Positions 9,471-18,403 are shown, counted from the first letter of the stretch. The stretch is 64,000 nucleotides of DNA from Mitsuokella sp. oral taxon 131 str. W9106 (GCF_000469545.1 NZ_KI273060.1:1-64000); one strand, 5' to 3'. The notes: generated by a model from the letters alone, not told the origin. Made by a program: numbers and translations.

Positions 9471-10187
9471 ATGCAGATACCCGATTTGCTCGACGTCCAC
9501 ATGCACACGGTCGCGAGCGTTCACGCCTACAGCACGATCCGTGAAATGGTCATGGCGGCAAAGGGAAAAGGACTCCAGATCGTCGGCATATCCGACCATG
9601 CGCCCGCGATGCCTGGCTGCTTCTCCCCCATGTACTTCTGCAATTTCAAGGTCATCCCGCGAGACTGGGGCGGCATCGCGGTCTTTATGGGCGCCGAGCT
9701 CAACGTGATGGACTTCTGCGGCAGCACCGACCTTCCTGGGCACCTCACGCGCCGTCTTGACTACGCGATCGCGAGCCTGCACGACAACTGCATCCGTCCC
9801 GGCACGCGCGAAGAGAACACCGCCGCTCTCATCGGCGCGATGCAAAATCCACAGGTCAAGATCATCGGGCATCCCGACAACCCCGTCTTTCCCGTCGACT
9901 ACGAGGCGCTCGCATGCGCGGCAAAAGAGCGCCACGTCCTCCTGGAGGTCAACAACAGCTCCTACGCGCCGAACGGCAGCCGCAAGGGATCGCGCGAAAT
10001 CGTCGGCGAGATGCTCGCCGCCTGCAAGCGCCACGCGGCCAAGGTCATCCTAGACAGCGATGCGCACATCGAATTCGACGTCGGCAACCACGTCTATGCG
10101 CAGGAAATGATAAAAAAATACGAATTCCCGCAGGAACTCGTAATCAATTCGTCTCCGGACGCCTTCAAGGCGTGGATCGGCGCATGA
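9471..10187 (+). CDS. PHP-domain phosphatase, YcdX-like
   Basis: Metal-dependent phosphoesterase of the PHP family, 238 residues, close to YcdX-type proteins of about 245. Metal ligands are visible in DVHMHT (His10, His12), GISDHAP, the later ASLHDN and GHPDNP segments, and DSDAH near the C-terminus. AGGAGG lies eight bases before the ATG. It stands alone between the GGDEF pair and the EAL gene. The substrate is unknown; YcdX relatives have been described as phosphatases and have a motility link in enteric bacteria. Confidence 0.87.
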   Translation: MQIPDLLDVHMHTVASVHAYSTIREMVMAAKGKGLQIVGISDHAPAMPGCFSPMYFCNFKVIPRDWGGIAVFMGAELNVMDFCGSTDLPGHLTRRLDYAIASLHDNCIRPGTREENTAALIGAMQNPQVKIIGHPDNPVFPVDYEALACAAKERHVLLEVNNSSYAPNGSRKGSREIVGEMLAACKRHAAKVILDSDAHIEFDVGNHVYAQEMIKKYEFPQELVINSSPDAFKAWIGA

Positions 10188-10220
10188 CGCGAAAGCAACC
10201 GGCGCGGGCAGCCCTTAGCC

Positions 10221-11618
10221 TTAGATATGCGCTGCGAGGAACGCCTCAAATTCCTCTTCCGGCATCGGCTTTCCGTAGAGGAATCCCTGCCCGAACAGGC
10301 AGCCGCTCGCGAGCAGGAGATGCTCCTGCGCCACCGTCTCGATGCCCTCGCATATCACTTTCATGCCGAGCCCATGTCCGAGCTCGATGGCCTTCTTGAG
10401 AAGCACGTGCATGCGGTCCGAGCTCTCCGCCGCGAGCAGCAGCGAGCGGTCGATCTTCATGACGTCGAGCGGCAGGAGGCTGAGCAGCGCGAAATCCGAG
10501 TAGCCCGTGCCGAAGTCATCCATGGAAATCGAATAGCCCATTTCCTTCAGCGCCTTCACGACTTCGATGGCGCATTTTTTCTGCTCTTTTCCCGAAAAAT
10601 CGAACGCCGTTTCCGTGAGCTCAATCTCGATGCCGTCCGACGTGCCGAAGTACTCGATCATCTTCTGCATGTGCTCGATGTAAGCGCGCTCGCCGACGTG
10701 CATGCGGCTCTGATTGACCGAGATCGGCACGAGGGGCAGCTTTGCGAGACGGCGATTCTGCTGGAACCGATAGACCTGGCCGATGATGTAGTAATCGAGC
10801 TGGAGCTGGAAGCCCGTGCGCTCGAACGTATCGATAAACGCGCCCGGCATCAGAAAGCCGAGATCCCGGCTGTCCCAGCGCACGAGGGACTCCGCACCGA
10901 TACATTTCCTCGTGCGGATATCGTACTTCGGCTGGTAGTATATCTTGAACTCCTGCCGGCGCAGACCGTCTCTCATGCAGCTCTCGATGCGATTCTCGAA
11001 CGCCGCCGTATCGCGGATGCCCGTGCTGTAGAACTGCACGGGCGCACCGTGCTGCGCCGCGAGTCCCGCGTGCGTGAGCGCCTTTTCAGGCGTCGCGCTC
11101 GACAGGCCGAGCCCGTAGATGCCCGCCTGTATCGTGACGTGCACCGTCGTGCCGCCAAACTCCAAAAACTCGCAGTGGCGCAACAGATTCGTGACATTTT
11201 GTTTCAGCGTGTCCCGGTCTTCCATACGGACGAGCGCAGCGACCTGCGCCGCGCCGCTGCGCACGCAGGCCGAAATCGACCAGTCCGCACGTTCATCGAG
11301 CTCGTGCCATAGGTGCTCGAGTATCTTCTGCACCGTCTTGCGCCCGTACGTGCTCACGAGCGCGTCGTACGTCGGCAGGAAAAAGACGGCCACCGCAAAC
11401 GGCTCAGACCCTTTTGCCCCTTTTTCGCTCATGAGATCGGCGATGCGCTGCTCCAGCATGGCGCGTCCCGGCAGCCCCGTATGGCGATCCTGCAGGAGCA
11501 GCTCCTTCAGCCGCTTCGTCAGGGCGCGCTCACGCCTCAGCGCACGGACGGCCCAGACGAGCGCCCCCACACTCGCACCAAAACCAATCGCAACAATCGT
11601 CTCAATTCCAATATCCAT
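10221..11618 (-). CDS. Membrane-anchored degenerate-GGDEF/EAL cyclic-di-GMP phosphodiesterase
   Basis: Predicted c-di-GMP phosphodiesterase. One N-terminal membrane helix (IETIVAIGFGASVGALVW) is followed by a GGDEF-like domain whose signature has decayed to SGAAQ, so it is not a cyclase. The EAL domain is at about residues 205-460 and keeps ESLVRW (ESL for EAL), ELTET, MDDFGTGYS, KIDRS, CEGIET and GQGFLYGKPM, so catalysis looks possible. I start at the ATG at 11618; a reading from 11663 adds 15 residues but has no ribosome binding site and runs into the divergent permease promoter. The start remains uncertain. It probably opposes the two cyclases nearby. Confidence 0.88.
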   Translation of the reverse strand: MDIGIETIVAIGFGASVGALVWAVRALRRERALTKRLKELLLQDRHTGLPGRAMLEQRIADLMSEKGAKGSEPFAVAVFFLPTYDALVSTYGRKTVQKILEHLWHELDERADWSISACVRSGAAQVAALVRMEDRDTLKQNVTNLLRHCEFLEFGGTTVHVTIQAGIYGLGLSSATPEKALTHAGLAAQHGAPVQFYSTGIRDTAAFENRIESCMRDGLRRQEFKIYYQPKYDIRTRKCIGAESLVRWDSRDLGFLMPGAFIDTFERTGFQLQLDYYIIGQVYRFQQNRRLAKLPLVPISVNQSRMHVGERAYIEHMQKMIEYFGTSDGIEIELTETAFDFSGKEQKKCAIEVVKALKEMGYSISMDDFGTGYSDFALLSLLPLDVMKIDRSLLLAAESSDRMHVLLKKAIELGHGLGMKVICEGIETVAQEHLLLASGCLFGQGFLYGKPMPEEEFEAFLAAHI

Positions 11619-11644
11619 ATCCTGCACGATCCTTTCGTACGGAA

Positions 11645-11673
11645 TTGACATCTGTATATCCATTTCTTATAAT
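11645..11673 (+). promoter_or_regulatory. consensus promoter for the amino acid permease
   Basis: TTGACA (11645-11650), a 17-base spacer and TATAAT (11668-11673): a perfect sigma-70-type match about 80 bases before the permease ATG. Confidence 0.75.
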
Positions 11674-11678
11674 CATTC

Positions 11679-11707
11679 ATGATATATTTTTTTTCGTCAT
11701 TTGTAAA
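11679..11707 (-). promoter_or_regulatory. promoter for the EAL gene
   Basis: On the minus strand TTTACA (11702-11707), a 17-base spacer and TATCAT (11679-11684). It overlaps the leader of the divergent permease. Confidence 0.45.
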
Positions 11708-11708
11708 G

Positions 11709-11729
11709 TACGGGGATTTCTTTCCCGTA
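11709..11729 (+). other. small hairpin in the permease leader
   Basis: TACGGG and CCCGTA pair around a short loop between the permease promoter and its ribosome binding site. No T-run follows, so a role is not established. Confidence 0.3.
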
Positions 11730-11754
11730 TCCCCCACAAGAGAGGAGCTGCTCC

Positions 11755-13188
11755 ATGGGAAAACCACCCATCAACATGGATCTCTTCCGCACGAAGAGCA
11801 TCGCCCAAATGCGCGAGGCGGCGGCCAATTCCGGCATGGCAAAGACGCTCGGCGCACTCGATCTCGTCCTCTTAGGCATCGGCTGCGTCATCGGCACGGG
11901 CATCTTCGTCCTCACGGGCGTCGCCGCCGCGAAATACGCAGGGCCCGCCGTCACGTTCTCGTTCATCCTGTCGGGCCTCGCCTGCGCGCTCGCCGGCCTC
12001 GCCTACGCAGAATTCGCCTCGATCGTGCCGGCGTCCGGCAGCGCCTACACCTATACGTACGCGTCGCTCGGCGAATTCATCGCCTTCATCGTCGGCTGGA
12101 ACCTCATTCTCGAATACACCGTCACGGCAAGCGCCGTCGCCTCCGGATGGTCCGGCTACGTCACGGGGCTTCTGCTCTCAGCCGGGCTTGACGTGAGCCA
12201 CGCGCTCACACACGTTCCAGCAGACGGCGGCATCATCAACCTGCCCGCGATCTTCATCACGCTCCTGCTGACCTTCTTTCTCATCCGAGGCACGCAGGAA
12301 AGTTCGAAGCTCAACCGCATCCTCGTCTTGATCAAGCTCGCCGCCGTCTTCATCTTCCTTCTCCTCGCGGGCCCGCACGTCGACACGGCGAACTGGTCGC
12401 CCTACATGCCGTTCGGCGCGCAGGGCATCGCGGCGGGTGCGGCGATCGTCTTCTTCGCCTACATCGGCTTCGACGCCGTCGCAACAAGCGCCGAGGAGTG
12501 CAAGCGCCCCTCACGCGACGTGCCCATCGGCATCATCGGCTCCCTTCTCGTCTGCACGGCGCTCTACGTCGTCGTCGCCGCCGTGCTCACAGGCGTCGTG
12601 CCCTACACGGATCTGAACAACCCGGAGCCCGTCGCCTTCGCGCTTCGCTACATCGGCTACAATCTCGGCTCGGCGCTCGTCGGCGTCGGCGCGATCGCGG
12701 GCATCACGACGGTGCTCCTCGTCCTGCTCTACGCGCAGGCGCGCATCTTCTTCGCGATGAGCCGCGACGGCATGGTGCCGGCGAACGTCTGCAAGATCCA
12801 CAAGCGCTACCACACGCCTTACATCGTGACAGTCGCGGGCGCGATCTTCGTCTCCGTCATCGCCGGCTTTGCGCCGATCGGCCTCATCGCCGAGATGGCG
12901 AACATCGGCACGCTCTCCGCCTTCACCGTCGCCGCGCTCGGCGTCATGGTACTGCGCGTGACGAAGCCTGGCCTGCCGCGCGCATTCCGCTGCCCCGCCG
13001 TCTGGATCATCGCTCCGCTCGCAGTCCTGGCGTGCGTCTACCTCATGCTCCACCTGCCGATGGAAACGTGGATCCGCTTCATCGTCTGGTGCGTCTTCGG
13101 CTGCCTCGTCTACTTCGGCTACAGCTACCAGCACAGCATTCTCGGCCACCAAAAAGAAGAACCCCGCGCAAAAAGAAAGGAAGAATAA
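11755..13188 (+). CDS. APC-family amino acid permease (YfnA/CAT type)
   Basis: Proton-coupled amino acid transporter of the APC superfamily, 477 residues with about twelve membrane helices. The first helix carries GIGCVIGTGIF, the conserved substrate-binding kink of this family, and FFAYIGFDAVATSAEE marks helix 6. GAGAGGAG lies before the ATG. The acyl-CoA ligase begins two bases after its stop, so they are cotranscribed. The YfnA/cationic-amino-acid group is the closest match by pattern; the actual amino acid cannot be read from sequence. Confidence 0.92.
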   Translation: MGKPPINMDLFRTKSIAQMREAAANSGMAKTLGALDLVLLGIGCVIGTGIFVLTGVAAAKYAGPAVTFSFILSGLACALAGLAYAEFASIVPASGSAYTYTYASLGEFIAFIVGWNLILEYTVTASAVASGWSGYVTGLLLSAGLDVSHALTHVPADGGIINLPAIFITLLLTFFLIRGTQESSKLNRILVLIKLAAVFIFLLLAGPHVDTANWSPYMPFGAQGIAAGAAIVFFAYIGFDAVATSAEECKRPSRDVPIGIIGSLLVCTALYVVVAAVLTGVVPYTDLNNPEPVAFALRYIGYNLGSALVGVGAIAGITTVLLVLLYAQARIFFAMSRDGMVPANVCKIHKRYHTPYIVTVAGAIFVSVIAGFAPIGLIAEMANIGTLSAFTVAALGVMVLRVTKPGLPRAFRCPAVWIIAPLAVLACVYLMLHLPMETWIRFIVWCVFGCLVYFGYSYQHSILGHQKEEPRAKRKEE

Positions 13189-13190
13189 AT

Positions 13191-14690
13191 ATGTACGTAC
13201 ACGATCTCGTGCGCCAAGGCGCGCCCGACGCCATCGCCCTCGTCGACCACAAGCGACGCTTTGCCTACAGCGAGCTCGCGGCGGCGACGAGGAACTGCCG
13301 CAACCGTCTCTACGCGGCTGGCGTGCGGCAGGGCGACCGCGTCGCCATCTTCTCACGCAACAGCGCGGAGTTCATCTTCGCCTACTTCGGCATCGCTTCG
13401 CTCGGCGCGATCGCCGTTCCGATCAACTTCCAGCTCGCGAGCCGCGAGATCGCCTACATCATCAAAGACGCGGTCATCAAGCATTTCCTGACGTACGAGC
13501 CATTGAATCTCGTCGATCCGCTCGCTGCGCTGCGCTGCGACCTCAAGGTCGCGCAGCACGACATCAAGACAATGGGAAATCCGAAGAAAGACCTTCCCGA
13601 AGCGCCTGCACTCCCCGCCGATTTTGACGAGAACGCGCCCTGCGCCCTCATCTACACGTCGGGCACGACGGGCTCGCCGAAAGGCGCCGTGCTCTCGCAC
13701 AAGAACCTCATCACGAACGCCAAGCAGATGCGCATCATGGGATGCGAGCCGAAACACCATGTCCTCGCCGTTTTGCCGATGTACCACTGCTTCGGCTGGA
13801 CGTGCTCCGTGCTCTTCCCGCTCTACTGCGGCGCAGAGGTCGTCATCCTCGACAGCTTCACGCCAAAAGAGACGATCCGCGTCATCCGCGAGGAAGAAGT
13901 CAACGATCTCTATGTGGTTCCGTCCATTTGCAGCCTCCTCACGAAGCTCGCGACGCCGGAGGACATGAAGAACCTCCGCCTCGTCGTCAGCGGCGGCACG
14001 ACGCTGCCGCTCAAGATCGAGCAGGATTTCATCGAGAAATTCGGCGTCGATATATGCGAAGGCTACGGCCTCTCGGAAGCCTCTCCCGTCGTCGCGATGA
14101 ATCCGGCCGGAAAGGCCGTCGTCGGCTCCATCGGTCCCGTCGTCCCCGGCATCGAGTGGAAGCTCGTCGACGCCACGGGACACGAAGTGCCGAAAGGCGC
14201 GTGCGGCGAGCTCATCGTGCGCGGCGACAACGTCATGCTCGGCTACTGGAATATGCCGGAAGCGACGCAGGATACGCTGCGCGGCGGCTGGCTCCATACG
14301 GGCGACGTCGCGCGCGCGGACGAAAACGGCTACCTCTACATCATCGATCGCCTCAAGGACATGATCATCAGCATGGGCGAGAACATCTACCCGCGCGAAG
14401 TGGAGGAGCTCATCTACCAGTTCCCTGGCATCTACGAGGCCGCCGTCATCGGCGTCGAAGACAAGCTGCGCGGACAGGCGGGCGCGTGCTTCTACAGCCT
14501 GCACGAGGGCGCCTCCATCAACATCCGCGAGCTCAAGAAGTTTCTCCAGGCAAACCTCGCACTCTTCAAGATCCCGCGTGAGTTCCACGAGATGGACGCC
14601 CTGCCGCGCACGTCGACGGGCAAGATCGCGAAACGCCTGATTTGGGAGAAATTCACCGAAAAGAAAAAGGATTCTTCTTGTCCATTATAA
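13191..14690 (+). CDS. Acyl-CoA ligase of the AMP-binding family
   Basis: ANL-superfamily adenylate-forming enzyme, 499 residues, most like long-chain fatty-acid-CoA ligases. The P-loop-like YTSGTTGSPKG is at 155-165, CEGYGLSEASP follows, WLHTGDVARADENGYLYI and the hinge DRLKDMI come next, and the catalytic lysine region is TSTGKIAKR near the C-terminus. The ATG at 13191 follows AAAGGAAG. It begins two bases after the amino acid permease stop; why a permease and an acyl-CoA ligase share an operon is unclear. An aryl or amino acid substrate is an alternative. Confidence 0.9.
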   Translation: MYVHDLVRQGAPDAIALVDHKRRFAYSELAAATRNCRNRLYAAGVRQGDRVAIFSRNSAEFIFAYFGIASLGAIAVPINFQLASREIAYIIKDAVIKHFLTYEPLNLVDPLAALRCDLKVAQHDIKTMGNPKKDLPEAPALPADFDENAPCALIYTSGTTGSPKGAVLSHKNLITNAKQMRIMGCEPKHHVLAVLPMYHCFGWTCSVLFPLYCGAEVVILDSFTPKETIRVIREEEVNDLYVVPSICSLLTKLATPEDMKNLRLVVSGGTTLPLKIEQDFIEKFGVDICEGYGLSEASPVVAMNPAGKAVVGSIGPVVPGIEWKLVDATGHEVPKGACGELIVRGDNVMLGYWNMPEATQDTLRGGWLHTGDVARADENGYLYIIDRLKDMIISMGENIYPREVEELIYQFPGIYEAAVIGVEDKLRGQAGACFYSLHEGASINIRELKKFLQANLALFKIPREFHEMDALPRTSTGKIAKRLIWEKFTEKKKDSSCPL

Positions 14691-14709
14691 AAAACGGCTA
14701 GACCCAGTC

Positions 14710-14726
14710 GCAGCGTTTAGCTGCTT
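14710..14726 (+). terminator. weak hairpin after the acyl-CoA ligase
   Basis: GCAGC and GCTGC pair around GTTTA, followed by TTT only. It is the best candidate between two converging genes but is weak. Confidence 0.3.
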
Positions 14727-14743
14727 TGCATGCAGATCCCTAA

Positions 14744-16099
14744 TTAGAAAAACGTCGCCATCACGAAGGAGACAAGAAGTGCGATTGCCATAGGAATCGC
14801 AGTGCGCTTTACCAAGTCAACTGGCGATACCTCTGCCACGCCTGCTACAGCGACAACGGCCGCTGTAATCGGCGATGCACTACGGGCAATACTTGCTGCC
14901 ATCTGCATAGGCGTGATCATCGCTACCGGCAGAATGCTCATCTTAACTGCTATATCCGGCACCAGTGCACCGAATGAATAAAACGGCGCATTTCCGGAAC
15001 CCATGATAACAGCAGCTGCAGCAACAATAATTGTCATAACAAGCGTAATGCCAACAGCCCCTACACCTAAATTTTCTGCCCCGCCAATCAGTGCGTCAAT
15101 CGCACCGATCTTCGTTAAACCATAGGCAAACGTTTCACCGGCAACGATAAGCGTGACCACCGTCGCAAACAGCTTTCCCATGCCATCAAAGACGACCTGT
15201 ATGCTTCCTAGCACCATCTTCAAATTACGCGTGTGGACAATCTCAAATAGCATCGCGACAACAATACTAATCAGCATAGCCGTCACAACAGGCATCTTGA
15301 TCGAGGAGATGACAAGTTTGCTGAATACCAATACGAGTGCAATCGGAATAATTGGCAGGATCGCATAATACCGTGGCGGCAATGCATTGGACTTCACTTT
15401 GCTGTCAAACCTCATTTCGACCTGCTCCGTTCCGTCGCGGCGATCAAACCAACGCTGCACAAAAAAGTGCGATACAGCAATTGCGATCATCGTAACGATG
15501 GCAATCGGTATTTGTTCACTGACGAAATAATCGGTCACGTCCAATCCGGCGGTTTTGGCAGCAAAGGCGGCTGTTCCCGAAGCGGGGCCTAGATCAAGGC
15601 ATGGCGTAGTCGCAATGACGCCTGCTGCAGAAAGCCGGCTGATGCCCAAACTGATCAGAATAGGGTACATCGTCGCCATAAGCAGGACACAAAGTCCTGC
15701 TGCACTTGGAATCACGATATTGAGCATTTGCCCGATTATATAACAAACGGCCAGCAAAATATAGGGAGATTTGATAAGTGACAACGGGTGAGCTGTAATA
15801 TGAACCAGTATGCGGCTCGCGCCAATATGCTCCATGTACTTCGCAAATCCGCCTACTGTCATAATCAAAAGCCCGATACCTGCTACACGCGTGCTAAATG
15901 TATCTTCTATAAATTTGAACATATCAAACCAAGCAAATCCCGTTGTCATTTTTCCATCTAAAATCGGATAACCAAACAAAATCGTGGCTGACATAAGAAT
16001 CAATCCACCAATGAACAAAACCGTTTGAGCCTTGAATTTCTTTAAGATGAACCATGCCGTGACAAGCGTCACAAGCAGTGCCAATAGAATTTTAAGCAT
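14744..16099 (-). CDS. DcuC-family C4-dicarboxylate transporter
   Basis: Membrane carrier of the DcuC family, 451 residues with about twelve hydrophobic segments. MGSGNAPFYSFGALVP and SPITAAVVAVAGVAEVSP match the conserved DcuC segments that contain the substrate-binding loop. DcuC proteins export succinate or exchange dicarboxylates in anaerobes. AGGAGG precedes the ATG. It lies 28 bases downstream of an M20 peptidase gene in one operon, so the real substrate could be a carboxylate released by that enzyme. Codon and base use are clearly poorer in GC than in flanking genes, which suggests transfer of this module. Confidence 0.88.
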   Translation of the reverse strand: MLKILLALLVTLVTAWFILKKFKAQTVLFIGGLILMSATILFGYPILDGKMTTGFAWFDMFKFIEDTFSTRVAGIGLLIMTVGGFAKYMEHIGASRILVHITAHPLSLIKSPYILLAVCYIIGQMLNIVIPSAAGLCVLLMATMYPILISLGISRLSAAGVIATTPCLDLGPASGTAAFAAKTAGLDVTDYFVSEQIPIAIVTMIAIAVSHFFVQRWFDRRDGTEQVEMRFDSKVKSNALPPRYYAILPIIPIALVLVFSKLVISSIKMPVVTAMLISIVVAMLFEIVHTRNLKMVLGSIQVVFDGMGKLFATVVTLIVAGETFAYGLTKIGAIDALIGGAENLGVGAVGITLVMTIIVAAAAVIMGSGNAPFYSFGALVPDIAVKMSILPVAMITPMQMAASIARSASPITAAVVAVAGVAEVSPVDLVKRTAIPMAIALLVSFVMATFF

Positions 16100-16127
16100 A
16101 GCTATATCCTCCTAAGCATACACATGC

Positions 16128-17267
16128 TTAATGCTGTACGATATGTCGAATCACCTCATGAAGCAGTTGGCAACGTGGCTCAATCGATGCGAGCTCTAAA
16201 TATTCTGCCTCGCTGTGCGCGCCTCCTCCAACCGGTCCCAATGCATCGATGGTCGGAATGCCTGCGGCAGCGGAAAAACTGCCATCTGATCCACCGCCAC
16301 TCGCCATCCACCCAAAGGAAACGCCAATTTCTCGACCGATTTGATCAATCGTTCGGCAAAGCTTTTTCGTTTCTGCGCTGGGAATCATCGGTGGACGTGT
16401 TATGCCGCCTTCTACCTTTGCTGTCGTTCCCTCTACACGAGGCATTTCCTGCAGTTTCCGCATAACTGCTTCAATCCTTGCCACTTCCTCATGTTCATAA
16501 TACCGAACATCAACCGCCGCATGAGCCTCACCAGGAACGGCACTAATCGATGTTCCGCCCGATACAGTTCCTACATTGACAGTCGTTTCTCTCGTCAGAT
16601 CCGTTGCTTCCTGCAGTGCCAATATCCATCTCGCAATCTCTTCGATAGCACTTCTGCCACTCGTGTAATCAATGCCGGCATGGGCGCTCTTCCCTTTGAT
16701 CGCGATATGGTAACGGGCAATTCCTTTTCGCTGATTGACTAAATCCCCATTTGCTCGACCCGCTTCGAGAACAAGAACACATCGGCTTTTCTTGGCAAGC
16801 GATACCGAATATGCTTTTGAGTACCGCGAACTGATGCCTTCATGATCGCTGTTTAGAAACACACAAATATTTGCATTGTTAAGCAACTGCTCAGATTGCA
16901 ATGCAGATAATACATACAAACCGCTTAATAAGCCTGCTTTGCAATCAATCACCCCAGGTCCCATTGCGCGGCCATCTCGCTTTGAAAACGGGCATTTCTT
17001 CGCCGTTCCAAGCGGGAACACTGTATCCATATGTGCCAAAATTAGCACATCGTATCGCTCTGCAGGATGATTGACGATATGCAGGCAGGGCCCGATCGAA
17101 TCGAAAAACTTTTTCTCCGTGATCTTCCATCCCAAATCCTCGTAACGCTCACGCATAAAAGCGGCAATTTTTCCAGCCCCATCTGGCTCTGATGAAACGC
17201 TGTCAATATTTACTAAATATTCCAGTTGTCTCAGGTAGCGTTTTATATCCACGATTTCCATAAGCAT
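16128..17267 (-). CDS. M20-family metallopeptidase (CPG2-like)
   Basis: Cytoplasmic zinc-dependent peptidase or deacylase of the M20 family, 379 residues, closest in layout to glutamate carboxypeptidase-type enzymes. Metal ligands are seen in LAHMDTVF (His), GPGVIDCKAG (Asp), LEAGRANG (Glu) and GGAHSEAEY (His). The catalytic pair, normally Asp-Glu-Glu, reads NSDHEG: the first Glu, the usual general base, is His. A dimerisation domain occupies about 180-290. AAGGA precedes the ATG at 17267. It is first in an operon with the DcuC-type carrier and divergent from a LysR gene. GC content is low compared with flanks. Confidence 0.85.
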   Translation of the reverse strand: MLMEIVDIKRYLRQLEYLVNIDSVSSEPDGAGKIAAFMRERYEDLGWKITEKKFFDSIGPCLHIVNHPAERYDVLILAHMDTVFPLGTAKKCPFSKRDGRAMGPGVIDCKAGLLSGLYVLSALQSEQLLNNANICVFLNSDHEGISSRYSKAYSVSLAKKSRCVLVLEAGRANGDLVNQRKGIARYHIAIKGKSAHAGIDYTSGRSAIEEIARWILALQEATDLTRETTVNVGTVSGGTSISAVPGEAHAAVDVRYYEHEEVARIEAVMRKLQEMPRVEGTTAKVEGGITRPPMIPSAETKKLCRTIDQIGREIGVSFGWMASGGGSDGSFSAAAGIPTIDALGPVGGGAHSEAEYLELASIEPRCQLLHEVIRHIVQH

Positions 17268-17346
17268 TCTTTCTTCCTTTCTTCTTTTTTCTTCTTTCTT
17301 CCTTCCGATACATATCCCAATCGAATGGACTCCTGCCTTTATGCTT

Positions 17347-17375
17347 ATTATAAAGGTTGTAAATGGTTCTGTATA
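17347..17375 (-). promoter_or_regulatory. promoter for the M20-DcuC operon
   Basis: On the minus strand TATACA (17370-17375), a 17-base spacer and TATAAT (17347-17352), about 80 bases before the M20 start codon. Confidence 0.55.
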
Positions 17376-17387
17376 ATTCGTGTTTCT

Positions 17388-17402
17388 TCTAATGTTATTA
17401 GA
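17388..17402. promoter_or_regulatory. 15-bp perfect dyad, candidate LysR operator
   Basis: TCTAAT-GTT-ATTAGA is a perfect inverted repeat centred about 55 bases upstream of the predicted start of the M20-DcuC transcript and just upstream of its -35. A second palindrome, ATTCGAAT, lies next to it at 17404-17411. The position suits an activating LysR-type regulator encoded by the divergent gene. Confidence 0.5.
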
Positions 17403-17479
17403 TATTCGAATTGACTCTGAATCTATGAAAATGCTAGGCTATAAAATAGAGTGAATTTATCGATAAAGGATGTGTGCCT

Positions 17480-18388
17480 ATGCTATTCAAACAGTTACAG
17501 TATTTTATGTCTGTGGCAGAATGTCGCCACTTTACGAAAGCCAGTGAACGATTATTTGTATCACAATCCGCCCTTTCGCAGCAAATTACAAAGCTCGAAA
17601 ATGACCTTGGCATCACTTTAATCAATCGCGATTCACACCCCATCGAGCTAACGCCTGCCGGCAGAGTCTTTGCAAAACAGGCAAGCATCATTTTAGCTGA
17701 CCTGAAAACACTGGAAGAGCAAATGGAACAATGGCGCGATACCGACTCTTCCTCGCTTCGAATTGGCATTATTGCAGGCCTATCCAATCTTCCGCTTACG
17801 GAGATTCTATCGGATTTCAATACGCATCACCGCAGCGTAAAGCTTTCTCTCGTCAACCACCTTAGCAAAAAGCTATGCTATCTGCTAGACGAAGAATTGC
17901 TAGACGTTGCAATATTCGCAATGCCAGCTAACATTCAGTCGTATGACTTCGATGTTATTCCATTGCAAAAGGAGCCTTTTTTCGCAATCTTTCCGGAGAA
18001 GCATCCGCTCGCAAAAAACGAACTTTTTGATATTGCTTCGGCCAAAAACGAAAATTTTATCTTTCCGTCTCCTGAAAATGTATCCCATGATTCCATCCTA
18101 TCGGATTGTAAAAAACATGGTTTTCAGCCTAAAATCATAAGCTATTGCAACCGCCCTAGACATCGAATCAATCTCGTCCAAGCTGGTTTTGGAATTTCTT
18201 TGATTTCCGCTAGCGGCTTAATGAACCATCCGACAAAAGAGGGAATCATTGTACGTCCGCTTACAGAACCATTTCATAAAACCATCGTCATCGCGCGCAA
18301 AAAAATAAGACATGCACATGGTACAGTACAAGCTTTTTGGCAATATATCGAAACGTATGCAAAAAAAAAGCCGAATCTCATAATATGA
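17480..18388 (+). CDS. LysR-family regulator of the M20-DcuC operon
   Basis: LysR-type transcription factor of 302 residues: winged helix-turn-helix at about 1-60 (FTKASERLFVSQSALSQQI) and a periplasmic-binding-like effector domain from about 90. AAAGGA is nine bases before the ATG at 17480; a GTG two codons earlier is too close to it. It is divergent from the M20-DcuC operon and shares the low GC of that module, so it very likely controls it and senses a substrate of the peptidase or carrier. The effector is unknown. Confidence 0.9.
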   Translation: MLFKQLQYFMSVAECRHFTKASERLFVSQSALSQQITKLENDLGITLINRDSHPIELTPAGRVFAKQASIILADLKTLEEQMEQWRDTDSSSLRIGIIAGLSNLPLTEILSDFNTHHRSVKLSLVNHLSKKLCYLLDEELLDVAIFAMPANIQSYDFDVIPLQKEPFFAIFPEKHPLAKNELFDIASAKNENFIFPSPENVSHDSILSDCKKHGFQPKIISYCNRPRHRINLVQAGFGISLISASGLMNHPTKEGIIVRPLTEPFHKTIVIARKKIRHAHGTVQAFWQYIETYAKKKPNLII

Positions 18389-18403
18389 TAAGATCCGGTT
18401 TTT
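18371..18403. terminator. bidirectional terminator overlapping the LysR stop
   Basis: Arms 18371-18378 and 18391-18398 pair with one mismatch, with a T-run on the plus strand and nine As before the left arm giving a T-run on the minus strand. The LysR stop codon lies in the loop. Confidence 0.75.
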
